From NCBI GenBank assembly GCA_905331475.1, contig CAJNYU010004518.1, positions 186,001 through 250,000 of the forward strand: DNA of 64,000 bases. Reading direction: 5' to 3'. Position 1 is the first letter of the stretch. Each line of letters opens with the position of its first letter. Both the position numbers and the translations under genes were made by a program. The DNA is from Rotaria socialis (Eukaryota; Rotifera; Eurotatoria; Philodinida; Philodinidae). This document shows positions 38,466-50,217 of this stretch, in pieces. Under the pieces are notes generated by a model, which saw only the letters and a list, made by a program, of their open reading frames with translations, was not told the origin of the DNA and did no database searches.

Positions 38466-38688
38466 ACCCAGGCCGAGCATTATGACGACTAGATACGGCC
38501 GTTTACGATGACGTATGCGGTGGTATACGCGGAATTTACGACAGTATATGGGCCGTATTTTAACGTTTTGGTATGCGCCGCATATCGCCGTGTCGTATAC
38601 GACAGAACGCAGCGACCATTTAGAAGCCGTATATGGTCGTATCATAAACAGGAAACGACCAAGTCCTGCAACGTATACGACCGTTTGT
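38466..38688. repeat. GC-rich segment with CCCAGG-like start and GTATACGAC motifs
   Basis: It starts ACCCAGGCCGAGCATT, matching the CCCAGG element terminus in 14 of 16 positions. It is then filled with inverted and direct GTATACGAC, GTCGTATAC and CGTATA motifs. No matching right terminus is found, so it may be a truncated element. Open frames on both strands here come from the high GC content. Confidence 0.45.
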
Positions 38689-38971
38689 AACGGTAAATAA
38701 GAGACTCTTGCTGGTTGATTTATTAAGACAAACTCGATAGAGGTGGAGTAGCTTACCGCCACTCTAGACAATGATGTTTATTCGCTTCTTCGCATATCCA
38801 GAGTGTAACAACTTCATACATAACACACGTATATATAGGAGAGAGACAGAAGAGAGATAAATTAGAACACCGGAAAGAGAACAGAAAGAAAAGGAAGGAG
38901 AATCATCGAAGCGTGCCATCAATATCGGCACGCTCTCCCACTCAGATCAGACGCGCTTCTGAGCGTCTTTA
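38689..38971 (-). mobile_element. possible solo LTR
   Basis: Read on the minus strand, the segment starts TGTAAAG and ends TTACA. In between it has a TATATATA promoter-like box and two AATAAA signals in the order expected of U3-R-U5. No internal coding region, primer-binding site or target duplication is visible, so this is a weak call. A DNA element remnant is an alternative. Confidence 0.3.
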
Positions 38972-39275
38972 CAATATCAAAAAAAAAACACTGCAATGAA
39001 ACAATACCATAACAGAATACAGAAAAATTGAAAATTTTGAACATTATCACACAATAAAAAGTCGAATACACACGACATCAATCAATGACACTAGTTACAA
39101 TCGCTTGAATTTCTTTTCTTTTCCTATCAGAAACTGAAAAAATTCAATTAACAGCTACAGATAGATATGTAAGTCTAGTGCATACACAATGCTGAAAAAA
39201 GTTTCTTTTTCCATTCCATACTCAGAGTATCTTAGCACGCCACATAAAAAAATTATTAATAACATAATGCTTCGC

Positions 39276-40193
39276 CTTCTCCCTAGGCATGCACCGAACC
39301 CGAACTACCCGGGCTTGGTACTACCCGGGTTCGGTCGTACCCGGTATTCGGTCATACCCGGTTTCGGTAATATCCGGATTCGGTCATACCCGGTTTCGGT
39401 ACTAACCGGGTTTCATCATACCCAGATTCGGTATAGGAATTCGAGGCTCTACTTATTCGTATCCTTCGAAGCATAGAAATGAATAACAATACTACCTATA
39501 GATCGATAATAATAAATGATTTTATTTCAAAGGTTTATGGTCTTTTCCTCAATCTCTCATAGATAATCTTATTTATCACTAAAGTATACAATTAAATGAG
39601 CTTTTATGAATATTTCTCTAGGACTCAGCTACAGGAAATTGTCGAATAGTTCTCCTTATTGAAATGATCCTTCTGATAGTCTGAGTAGGATTGTGAGGAT
39701 TCGAATACTACCAATACCAATACAATTTAGTATTTTTGATATCGATATTAGCATTATTAGTATTGATATTGTTAGTAGACCGATGGAAAAAAACTCATAC
39801 ATCTGCATTTCCGGAAAACTTAATAAGGAGAACCATTCGACGATTTCTTGTAGTTGAATCCAAGATAAATATTAAGAGAAGCTCATTTAACTATATCCAT
39901 TCCTGATAAATGAGATTAACTATGATAGGATGAGCAAGGTAGAGGATCTTTGACATGAATTCATCTTTTATCACCTACTATATATATCCATAGGTGCTAT
40001 TTATTATTCATTTCTATGCTTCGAAGGATACGAATAAGTAGACCAGAGAATCCCAGTACCGAATCTGGGTATGATGAAACCCGGATAGTACCGGGTACCT
40101 GGTATGACCGAACCCGGGTACGACCGAATACCGGGTAGTGCTGACACGAACTACCCGGTTTGTACCCGGGTTCGGTGCATGCCTACTTCTCCC
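39276..40193. mobile_element. non-autonomous hAT-type foldback element with 8-bp target duplication
   Basis: The element spans 39284-40185 and is flanked on both sides by the exact 8-bp repeat CTTCTCCC (39276-39283 and 40186-40193). The termini are TAGGCATGCACCGAACCCG and its inverse. The inverted arms are ~190 bases long (39284-39480 and 39990-40185) and are built of degenerate CCCGG-TTCGGT units, about one every 15-17 bases. They end in a shared non-repeated block with CTTATTCGTATCCTTCGAAG. The ~520-base centre is AT-rich and has no transposase. An 8-bp duplication with a TAG-type end is the hAT superfamily hallmark, so transposition was probably driven in trans. The similar open frames in the two arms are by-products of the inverted repeat. 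Confidence 0.85.
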
Positions 40194-40326
40194 AATCAAA
40201 TGTAGAACAGATTCATCCTAAGTGTCACTAAATTATGACTAAAAAATAATGGTACCAGTCTAGAACGTCCTTGCAAAAATATCCTTGGGAAATGATCCTT
40301 TCTGATAAAGTCCTCCGAAAAACTGT

Positions 40327-40509
40327 CCTCCATGTAGGGGTGGCACTTTACGTTAATTTAATATTAAACGTTAACGCAATACTTAATATTAAGAAAAAAA
40401 TGTGTAGATTAGTCACTTAATTACTTAATATTAAGTGTTAAGCAAAACCACTTAATTAACTCTCTTAATTAACTCAAATTAAAATCAACGGTCCACCCCT
40501 ACCTCCATG
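40327..40509. mobile_element. hAT MITE with 8-bp target duplication
   Basis: The element spans 40335-40501 (167 bases). It starts TAGGGGTGG and ends CCACCCCTA. It is flanked by the exact 8-bp repeat CCTCCATG (40327-40334 and 40502-40509). The interior is very AT-rich with repeated ACTTAAT and TTAATATTAA words and no coding capacity. Both the terminus and the duplication length fit the hAT superfamily. It lies 134 bases from the larger hAT-type element but shares no interior with it. Confidence 0.88.
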
Positions 40510-40923
40510 ATCAAAATGTCCTTTCAGTAAAATGAAAGCAATGGTAGGCGATAATGTTAGAAATGCAGTTTAGTTTATTATAACGGATTAAATTTCATCA
40601 GATTTTTCATTCACGACAAGAAAAGAAAGTTCATGTAATAGATCTGGCAGTGCAATCTTGTATCAGTTCGTACTATCAGATTCTTGAAAGATCTTGGTGT
40701 ACTGTAACGGATAGAACTGAATAACTAATTTAAGTAAAGTTGAACTATAATGTATGTGGTGAGTTAGACAAGAATATTCTATACTTGAACTATCGTACAA
40801 TTTTAATTATTTAATAATTCGATAATTATTGAGGAGAATTATAAAGGAACAAAACATATTGCATGACTAGTGGCGATAAAAAAAAATAGTAATTCGCGGT
40901 TCTGTCGCAGGACAGAAAAATAG

Positions 40924-41003
40924 TGACAGCGGTGAGATTCGAACTCACGCCCTTTCGGACCGGTGCCTTAAACCGGCGCCTTAGACCGCTCGGCCACGCT
41001 GCC
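40924..41003 (-). tRNA. tRNA-Leu (AAG), copy 3
   Basis: Identical over 80 nt to the copies at 33687 and 34629 but on the opposite strand. On its own strand it is followed by CTATTTTTC, again sharing the CTATTTTT flank and terminator. It lies just beyond the hAT MITE. Confidence 0.96.
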
Positions 41004-42796
41004 TGATGCGGTGTGGTTACTAGAGTTAATTTTAATTGCGTTAATCCCTAACAAAAACTACGGGTATGACACATTTGAAATATATCATTGAATAAGACTG
41101 AATTTTCTTCGATTTTGGATATTTTTCAGTAAAAAAAAATGAGAATTAATATTTTGGAATGATTTTTATATAAGTTTATAAATTTAATAGTATCTTATTT
41201 TTTTAGAACCTAAAAATTATTAATAAATGCATTAATTATTTAACCCACTCTTTTGTTGTACTTTGGTGTAAATTTTAAATAAGTACAATTTTTTCTAATG
41301 CTCTATGAATAAAATAACGTCATTTGTTATAGTTTCCCATGATGTGAGTACATTTTTATATTTTATCATATATCAATACATTATCTACTCGTTTCGTATG
41401 ATGACAGACTTTACTCTCTTAGTTGTATTCATCGCCTGCTTGGTTCGATTATTTTTATTTAAAGTAAAATTCTATTCTATTAATGAGTACTGCTTCGGAC
41501 AATAATAATTTTAAATAAATAACTGGCATTATTGATCGATTCACCATCTATGTATAGGAGACTTACGAAAAAGAAAAGAATAATAAAGACATAAAATATA
41601 TTGGAATTTAGATGTGACTTGAAAAAATCAAAAATATTCAATATTTTTCTAAATGATTCATACAACTTTGAATTAATGAACGGTTAACTAATAGCAACTG
41701 AAATAGCATTAATACTTGATCAAATTCATCAAATTCAATGCATAAGTGGAGCCCTATGGCTGAGGTAAAACGTAACGTCTCGTATGGACATTTCGAATCG
41801 TTCGCATAGTTCGAAATGAAATCTACCTTCCCCTTGGGTAAAATACTTCTTAGAATAAGTAAGCCGTGTGTATTCATAGAAAATGAAACATAGACATTTC
41901 TTTGAAGAGACTTGTTGATATTGAAATGAACTTAGACGAATAAATCGATAAATGAAAACATTATCATGTTGTGAGACTTTCAGAACAATCGGAAACCATT
42001 TAATATTAGCTTCCAATCATTAGCAAAGTATTTCTTAAGTCATTTTGTTTTATTTTCTATATTTTAAAGATAACTAAGTTGCTCTTCTCTTAAAAGAAAA
42101 TGAAAATCGTTGTTTTGAGCATTAACTTTTCTTTAATGACGATGAAAAATGTTTTTTCTATAAACGTTACGTCTTTTTAACAGATTCATTTACTGTTACA
42201 AACAAATAGAATTGACGAAAAAATTTGTTTTTAAATATAAAAACATCCAAAGATATAAGATCTTGAAATGTATTATGTACGTTAATAATTAGTTCAATGT
42301 TGTGTATCTGCCACTATTTGTTGAATTATGAAGTTCGAGCATGATTTTATTTGATATAAGCCCAACAATCGATTAGGAATTCGATTCTTTTTTACCCTTA
42401 AGATATGCCTTGTTCTGTGTGTGTTAGTTCTCGACAATTATTTTCTAGTTATTCCATTTGGTGGATGCTAGTCATATACACTACAGGATACTTCAAATAA
42501 TTGTTACGATTGTTTAAATTGAACATATAATTAACTCGTCAATCTTTAGATTCTTCGGTTTCACAGAAGAAAATGCTCCAGTATGAAACCTAGTGATTGC
42601 AAAATATGCAGGTTTCTCCTTTATTCATGAACAAGTTCAGTACTGAATGCGTTTTTAGCAGCCATCGTTTTTCATTAAAAATCTACTTTTATTTCCTCAA
42701 GTATATATTAGTAATTATTGCAAAGCAAAGCAAAAACAGCATTGTTGCTCTATTTTAAATACATTAAAATGTTTAGCCTTGAACTGCAGAAAATCT
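41004..42796. other. gene-poor spacer downstream of the nuclear receptor
   Basis: AT-rich and stop-dense. Frames at 41638-42016 (-) have no recognised similarity. Confidence 0.45.
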
Positions 42797-44791
42797 TCAA
42801 TATAGTTTTTCATTTTGAGGTTTGAACGGTAATTCAGTATCTTTACCAATTTTTTGCATTAACTGATCATGCGATTCAATTGCTCCAGCTTGGAAGACAC
42901 ACATGCTTTGATCGAGAAAACTTTTAATGAGAGCAGCAAAACGTAACGATGCTTTATTATAACCAAATCGATAGATCATATATTTAAACATGATTTCAAT
43001 ATAAATATTTTGAATATGAAATAGACGTTTTGTATTGTAGAAAATTGAATTCATCGCTGTTTCAAAAAATTGATCTAATTAAATGAAACAATCGAAAAAT
43101 AAAAGTTGTATATTATTAAAATAAGTGCTAAAAAAGGTTTATGCTAAGATCAAATTTTAGAATCATAAGTGAATTCAAATAAGAACATAGCTCTTAACTA
43201 GGTAACATTTATAATAGTAAAAACAACATTTTAAGCGAGAGAAAAAAGGATTATTGGTACATCTTTATTTCAAAGTCTACGAAACATATTTACAAACAAA
43301 TTAAGATATATAACTGTGGAAACAAAAAAGAAGGACGAAAGAGTGAAAAAATCTAATTATCTGTTTAATATGTACTCATCAAAATAAAATCGAACTAAAA
43401 GCAGTAACTAAGTCAATAAGGGATATCTTTTTTTTTATAAAAGAGCCGTTGATTGATGATCCTCTTATGTATTATAAAAATGGAAAGTGCATTTAAAAAT
43501 CAAGTACGAAAAAATGCGCACATCATCATCATCTAATGCGCTTATGTTGGCATCCTTGAACAGTTTTATACTGAAGCTAGAAAATAAATATTGTCTACTA
43601 CAAATATCTTACTATTTAGAAAGATATAATATATGAAAAAAATTGAAATACTACAATTTCATCTACATATTCTAATACTATCAGACTAATGGATTCAATT
43701 GACCTTCGAAAGGTCAAAATTCATGAAAGTATGAACACTTGATCAGTGTATATAATTTCACGAATTCCTATTCAACATTAAAACATTATCTTAACCAGCT
43801 AGGATTATATCTAACGACTTTGTCATGAAAAATATAATTATCGAATCCTTACATTTATTACGTACACTGTTTGGAGCACGAATAAAGTATGATGTTGAAA
43901 ATAATAAAATAGGTATTAATAATTTGATAAGTGTAACATCTGTGTCAGTTCGAAGTGCGACATTTATGGCATCGTCGACTACTGTTGGTCCATAAATTGA
44001 AGGAAAACCATTTTTAAATGCTGTACTAAACGGAACTTCTGCATCGCGAAATACCAGAATTGCATTAAAACCACCAACATATTCAAGATTTCTTTCAATC
44101 AATTCATTTTGATCACAACGGTGCATTGTTTGAAATTCTGGTAATGTTTCGAAAAATGGAAGTATACCTTGATACATAGATATAATTATTTCTAAAATAT
44201 TTGTTTTAGCCATTTTTAAACGCATTTTTACTGGATGTTTCGATTGTGTCGATAGTAAATTACGTATATGACTAACAGAAGATTTTGTATCATAAGTATG
44301 AATTACATTCGATACACGACTTTTCTGTTCTTCAGTTAATAATGAACGATCATTATTTAATAAGTCAAGTGGTGACATCACAGTTGTTGAAGATATAGGT
44401 TTCTCATTAGATTTAACTCGACGATGATGTGACGCCCGTAATAGTTCTCGTTGCATGCCAATGGCTAAACACTTTTTTAAACGACAATAACGACATGCTC
44501 GTCGACTATTTATTGTTATGCCACATTTTTCTTTGAATACACAATCATGAGCATCCTAAATATGATGATATAAATAAATGAATTCGAATATTAGAAAAAC
44601 AACGCAAATTCACTAACTAAATCAAATTTTGCATTGCGACGGAAAAACATTTTACATGAGACGCAACATAATCCACCATAATGATATTGTGCACCATTGG
44701 TTTCACAGACTTGACAATGTGACGATGAGTTGTCTTTTCGAATGAGACCTGCCTCATCAACTATTAATGAGATTGGTTGACCATAATCCAT
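42797..44791 (-). CDS. nuclear receptor (zinc-finger DBD plus divergent LBD)
   Basis: Three exons, 44618-44791, 43853-44555 and 42797-43056, join in frame to 378 aa. The DNA-binding domain has both C4 zinc fingers. Finger 1 uses C26, C29, C43 and C46 with P-box-region CVSCKMFFRR. Finger 2 uses C63, C69, C79 and C82 followed by RLKKCLAIGM. The intron between exons 1 and 2 falls between the fingers. After a Ser/Thr-rich hinge, the LBD shows LPEFQTM, the helix-3 region DQNELIERNLEYVGGFNAI, and LIKLLIPILLFST. The last exon gives the helix 8-10 region IQNIYIEIMFKYMIYRFG and ends near EKLY without a clear AF-2 helix. Such divergent receptors are numerous in bdelloids, and ligand and target are unknown. 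The 796-base second intron is the least certain join, although the phase matches. It should act as a nuclear transcription factor. Confidence 0.88.
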
Positions 44792-46154
44792 TTATTGAAT
44801 GACAATAATCTAAAGTAAATATTACCTCTTAGTTAGATTAAATTATCTCTTAGGACTCTGAATATCAGTTAGACGAATAGAAAAATAAGTCTAGCAGCTT
44901 GCTTTTAGTTGATCTTTGCATATTACATCTTTCTAACAGAAGGAGTTTTCTAGATCTTCAAGAACTCTTAAGAAAAAAAGCAACAATTCTGTTAGGTAAC
45001 CAAGTTTATCAAAGTTATATTAAACCAGAAAAAAATTATTGTATAATTACTATCTTTTCAAGCGATAAATACTTAACTACTTTTCTAGGCAATGTGCAAA
45101 ATATATCAGAAATAAAACCTAATATCTTTGTTATCGCATGAAATACGATTCATATCTAGAATTTATGATTTCTAAGATAATTCGAACGTTTCAGTCAGGA
45201 CGAAAACTGTTTCCTTGATTTACATACAATGCTTAATAATTGAATTTTCTTCTACCTTAGTTATCTGTGGACGAATATCTATCATTAGAAATTTCTCCAA
45301 GTTTCAGTGTATTCGAACACGATGACACAAGAGTCAGCTTGAATGCTTGTTTTCATATCGAGAGATTCCCGTAAATCTATTCACAAAATTAATTAAATAT
45401 TTTTGTTAAAGGAAATTTAGATTTTTTATTTGTTCATGTGCGAATAAGTACCCTCAATTACAAAAAGTTCATATGCTTTTCGATCTAATTATTTCCGCTC
45501 AATGGCGTAGAATTTAATGCTTGCAAAGAAATTCATTAAGGGTAGAAATCTCACAAAAAAGTCATCATCTACTTTCATATTTTAGCTGGACTCAAACAAG
45601 ATGGAACTTATATTAGGATTAAATAAAATCGACATAGAATTAAAAATATTCTATATTTTATAGAGATTTTTGCGACTTCTTGATTCACATAGAGATGGAT
45701 ACCTTTTTTTCTTTTTTGATCAAAGAGATCACAAAATAATAAAATCTTTTGGCTAAATGTATCTTCTGGATTAATAAAAACAAAACAAGATGAAATGTCA
45801 AGCCAAATGAACATGATTTCAATCCTTTCTTGAAGAATATTCATGATGTGATCTATTGGTTTTCATAAATTATATAAAAAATATTGATTTACGAAATACG
45901 ATCGGAATTTTCTTAGATCAGAAAGTATACGCTCACTCTCTCATAAAAATTTCCTATAATTTGCTGGTTGAACGATATAAATTGAAACATTAATAATAAT
46001 AATCAGTCAAAATATCAAATTGAATTTAAAAATAAAAATAAGAATCATAAGCGATTGTATAGTATTATTACATTTAACTAACTAACTGTAAATTTGTTCA
46101 ATATGGTAACAAACTTATTGTTAGTTACATATAGATAGTGTAAGTGCAGAGAAA

Positions 46155-46172
46155 GAGAGAGAGAGAGAGAGA
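46155..46172. repeat. (GA)n microsatellite
   Basis: Nine GA units within a wider purine-rich stretch. Confidence 0.85.
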
Positions 46173-46816
46173 TAGAAAGAAAAGGAGAGAGACACGTTGG
46201 TCCAGTCGAATCCTATGCATGATATGAAATTTTTATGATTTAGTTTTCATTTTAGATCAAAGTTGTTTCTTTTATATAGAACTATGTATTTTACCTTTGT
46301 GAATATTTTCACGGTCTAATTTTTTCCGATGCTTGATGAAGAATTACAGTCGAAATTTGGTAGGAATTACTGAACAATGAAAATAATATCTGAAATATCG
46401 GATTTTCCCTTAATTTTTCTACATATAAAATAAAAAAAGAATATACTAGTGAAATAATTATTAGCAGCGAATTTTCCTGCGAATTATGTCATCAATTTTT
46501 GACACAAAGAAAAACAATTTTTAAATGAGGATTCTTGTTCCTGTCCTGTCCTGTCCAATAGTAAATCTGTATCATTGTTCTCCTATCAGAATCCCAGACA
46601 CGATTTTCTGTTCTTTCTATGTACGAAGCTTTCCAGATGGCGCTTGCTCTTGATAATTATAAATTGAATTTTGCAGGATAAAAGAAGATTGCGTATTTCC
46701 TTTTTATTCCTTAGTAAAATCATTGAGTATTGACAGTGATGTAAATTTCAAGGTCATTTATAATTACATTAAATAAAATTTGGTCCTAACATATGAATAA
46801 AAATAAATGCGAAAAC

Positions 46817-46834
46817 CTCGGATTTAAATCCGAG
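46817..46834. repeat. perfect 18-bp palindrome
   Basis: CTCGGATTTAAATCCGAG is fully self-complementary. It lies six bases outside the left end of the candidate element at 46840. Confidence 0.85.
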
Positions 46835-46839
46835 TGTTA

Positions 46840-47723
46840 TGTGTACTTCAAAAAGTGAAAAGGTATATTCCTTTTCTTTCTTTCTATAAGACGCAGATCT
46901 CATCAAGATAATCCCTTGTCACTAAATTGCAAGAAGAAAATACAGGCGTGCTAAGTTAGCATGGACCACACTGTATGCGACCATATCCGGTGACCACTGA
47001 CTCTACTTTTAGAGTGATATAATATCCTTAGAAATCACAGAAATTAAGTTCAGATTCGTGTTTAGCTTGGAAAACTGGGCAAGAAGAGTTATTTTTGAAT
47101 GGATTTGCGCTTGTATCTAGCGGGATCACGATCGTAAGGAACTTCATGAATCTATAAGAGATATATGATAGATACAGGCATTAGTATTCTCCTAATAAAT
47201 CACCAATATTAATAGCTATCGAGTTCGTGTTTTTACCTTTCGATAGTCCTTTTGACTAGCTACAAAATCAGGCATTTGAGAAACCCCAAAACTACTGGTC
47301 ATCTGAAATATATTTAGCCAATTTGGTTTCTGGATGCAGTTTTTGTGCATTTTTGAGACCTTTCTCAGGCGATATTTTGTTAGAAAGCTACGGTTTGGTT
47401 CAAAATTAATATCAGATTCGGGATCAGCGTTAAAAACTGAGTCAATTTATATGTGTTGTGAATAATTCTAAGAAAAAATTTGTTTTTGAAAAATCCCTGT
47501 ACACCCCCTCAGGGTTGGATTGGTCAATAATGACAATTTTTTCGATAGCTCAACCATTTCTTGGCGGATCCTTCTCATCTTCGAACTCGACTGAGACATT
47601 AATGAGGCTGAACTGTGTAGAAAATTTCACCATGATCTAACTCTCCTTTCGAGAGTTACCGTGTAAACGGACGCACGGACACACTGATCGATTCTAGAGT
47701 GTACTCACTTTTTTGAGTACACA
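46840..47723. mobile_element. candidate inverted-repeat element
   Basis: The left end TGTGTACTTCAAAAAGTGA (46840-46858) matches the inverted right end TGTGTACTCAAAAAAGTGA (47705-47723) at 17 of 19 positions. Inside the right end lies a GC-richer stretch with GTAAACGGACGCACGGACAC. Two related blocks containing CAGATTCG-GT-AGC-T-AAAACTG lie at about 47049 and 47411. There is no transposase and no clear target duplication. The right terminus also folds on itself (GTACTCA...TGAGTAC), so part of the match could be fortuitous. Confidence 0.4.
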
Positions 47724-49051
47724 AAAAGACTAGTAGAAATGGAATTATCTTCCTAAATTTTATTCATAGATACATTAGCTATTGATAATATCTATATTGG
47801 AATAAAATGAATTTCGAATAGCTCTAGTTCTTTCTTTTATTGAACGTTTTTACTAAAATAAATCATTCAATGAAAAGAAAAAAGAAAACAGAAATTTTAT
47901 TATAGATGAATCAACTCATATATTATGCGGAATACTTTTCAGATCATAATTCTATCGGAATGATACGGTGATACTTATTTTTTTGTCAGCTCATTTTGGC
48001 TTTGCCGGAGTGAAAGAGTCTGTATAAATAACTGATAAACGGATGTTTCTCGATTCTTTTTCTCTACTGACGAGCTTATCGTTCAAACAATGCCTATTAA
48101 AATAATTATATATGTGTATGACTTATTACGTATGAATTCTTGAACGATATTTAATAGATAGAAAAACAGTCGCACAGTTCAATAGAACAAGAAAAGTTCT
48201 AACAATATTCTTCTCAAGAACTGAACGAACTTCCTTACAGACTAATGAATACATGCTCAGTGGTCATTAGTTTCCAAATGAATTGTAGTGTGTATGGCAT
48301 GCACATTGTGTAGTGATATTCATGAAATATTCAATGTAAAATGTAATATGGTGGCTGAATACATGATTACTTGTGTTACTCTAAAAAGTTTAGAACGGAT
48401 AGAAGAAAAATGTAGGTAAATCAGAAGGATCAATCGAAATAAAGAATGTATGATAAATTTAGAAAAGTATGAGTCGTAGACCATACGCAATATACGTATT
48501 CAGTGTTGCACTTGTATGAGAAATATCTGCAGCAGTTTTTATCGTAGGTTAGTATCATTTAGTATTCTAAAGTTTTCTTGTTTATAACATGTACTCGAAC
48601 GAAATTAATCTAGTAGATTATCTAAATTGTGTATTCATTTTACTAACATAGTTGAAAAATCACTTGTGAAAACAAAACGATTGATGTTTGATGCCACACA
48701 TCAACATATGGTTTCTATCATTAATAGAGATAATGAAATGTGTATGAGTTTCCCGTAAGTTTATTATCTATTTTTATCTTCTCATCGTCTGTCTATTCAT
48801 ATTGTTTTCTTTTTTCACGAGTAAAGTACTCTAAATAATTACTAGTGTATTTTTTTCCTATCTGGTGTAACCAAGAATGAATCGCATTTTCTATCAAGAT
48901 AAGCGTTCAGAAGTTGTCGATGTGAATAGCATTCTTTTTTACATGTAATTTTTTTATGAAAATATTTCCAAGAACTCCATAGATTATACAACATCATTTT
49001 ATTGAATTCAACTAAATAGATAATCAGTCTAATTGAATATTTTTAAAGACT
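47724..49051. other. spacer upstream of the GPCR gene
   Basis: AT-rich; no supported gene or RNA. Confidence 0.45.
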
Positions 49052-50041
49052 ATGACATCATTATCAGATGAAAATTTAATCCCTTTATTGGATACTATTT
49101 TGGATGAAATGAATTTATATTTATCATTATTTATCTTCATCTTTGGAATAGTTGGAAATATATTGAATTGTCTAGTTTTATCTCAACGAATACTACGTTC
49201 GAATCCGTGTGCATTATACTTCTTGAGTTCATCTATTGTCAATCTTATTTCTATTGTATTTGGTCTCACGACTAGAATAATGGCCAGTTGGCATCTCGAT
49301 CCAACACATACAAATGATTGGATTTGTAAATTTCGTGTTTATATCGTATTTACTTCACGAAGTATGTCGATATGGTTAATTATGTTAGCGACTGTGGATC
49401 GATGGTTATTATCATCTCGTAAAGGTTCTCGTCGCAATTTAAGTAATTTAAAAATAGCAAAATTGGGCATTTGCACAAGTTTTGTTCTATCGAATTGGTT
49501 TTATATTCATATGATTTATTGTTATGAAGCTAATATTTTAGATGCACCATTAAAATGCTACGGAAAAAATACAGCATGTCGTTTAGTAACTGATTTAGTT
49601 TATGGATTATTGACAATTTTAATTCCATCAATCGTAATGATGTCTTTTAGTATTATGATTATTTCTAATATTCATCATTTACGTGGTCGTATAAAACGTG
49701 TAACTATTTTATCAATAAGAGGTTCATTACAACGAAGACAAATGCGATTAAGAAGCGCTGATCATCATTTACTTCGTATGCTTTTGATAGAAGTTCTTCT
49801 TTTAGTTATATTTTGTCTACCGCAAGCTTTACACAAATTTTATATTACATTTAAGCCAATAAATTCAAATAACAATCGGCTAGTGGCACTGAATCATTTT
49901 TTGTATAATTTCGATGTACTCCTTGCTTTTATGGTTAATGGTATGCCATTTTATCTTTATACATTAGCAGGAAAAACGATTTTTCGACGAGTTTTACTTG
50001 AACTTTTACGTATGTTTCGTCGAAAAATAAAACTTCAATAG
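49052..50041 (+). CDS. rhodopsin-like G protein-coupled receptor, intact copy
   Basis: Intronless 329-aa seven-pass membrane protein. TM1 reads FIFIFGIVGNILNCLVL with the conserved GN pair. TM2 has lost the canonical LAxxD Asp (SSSIVNLISIV). TM3 ends LATVDRW in place of DRY. The extracellular Cys pair is probable (WICKFR before TM3; KCYGKNTACR before TM5). TM6 carries FCLPQALHKF, a variant of CWxP, and TM7 reads MVNGMPFYLYTLAGKTIFRRV, an NPxxY variant. Such divergent class A receptors form a large family in bdelloid rotifers; the ligand is unknown, and a peptide is plausible. It acts at the plasma membrane through G proteins. A broken paralogue lies at 57334, same strand. Confidence 0.88.
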   Translation: MTSLSDENLIPLLDTILDEMNLYLSLFIFIFGIVGNILNCLVLSQRILRSNPCALYFLSSSIVNLISIVFGLTTRIMASWHLDPTHTNDWICKFRVYIVFTSRSMSIWLIMLATVDRWLLSSRKGSRRNLSNLKIAKLGICTSFVLSNWFYIHMIYCYEANILDAPLKCYGKNTACRLVTDLVYGLLTILIPSIVMMSFSIMIISNIHHLRGRIKRVTILSIRGSLQRRQMRLRSADHHLLRMLLIEVLLLVIFCLPQALHKFYITFKPINSNNNRLVALNHFLYNFDVLLAFMVNGMPFYLYTLAGKTIFRRVLLELLRMFRRKIKLQ

Positions 50042-50217
50042 AATTTATTTTCAACATAGAACGATTGAATTCTGTCATAGAAATTTTCTTTTTTTTTGTA
50101 TATTATTTAATAATAAAAATTACATGTTATCATCCAGAGTAAATAACATCGATGCCATTTGTTTTGTACGAATAACTGCTGTCAATATTATCCATAATGA
50201 GTGTACAGTGATGTAAT
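50042..50217. other. GPCR 3' flank
   Basis: T-rich sequence with an AATAAA-type signal at 50109-50116 region (AATAATAAAAATT), suitable as 3' end of the GPCR transcript. Confidence 0.35.

Larger units (their letters stand above)
44792..46839. other. gene-poor interval
   Basis: AT-rich with no supported gene. It contains a (GA)n run (46155-46172) and, at its end, a perfect 18-bp palindrome (46817-46834). Confidence 0.45.

Noticed and set aside
39189..40199. Two similar ORFs (95 and 61 aa) as a protein-coding pair
   Set aside because: Their similarity is fully explained by the inverted arms of the hAT-type element.
43499..43580. Minus-strand open segment in nuclear-receptor intron 2 that could be an extra exon
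   Set aside because: Its reading phase does not fit any donor of exon 2, whereas joining exon 2 directly to 43056 keeps phase and gives an uninterrupted receptor.
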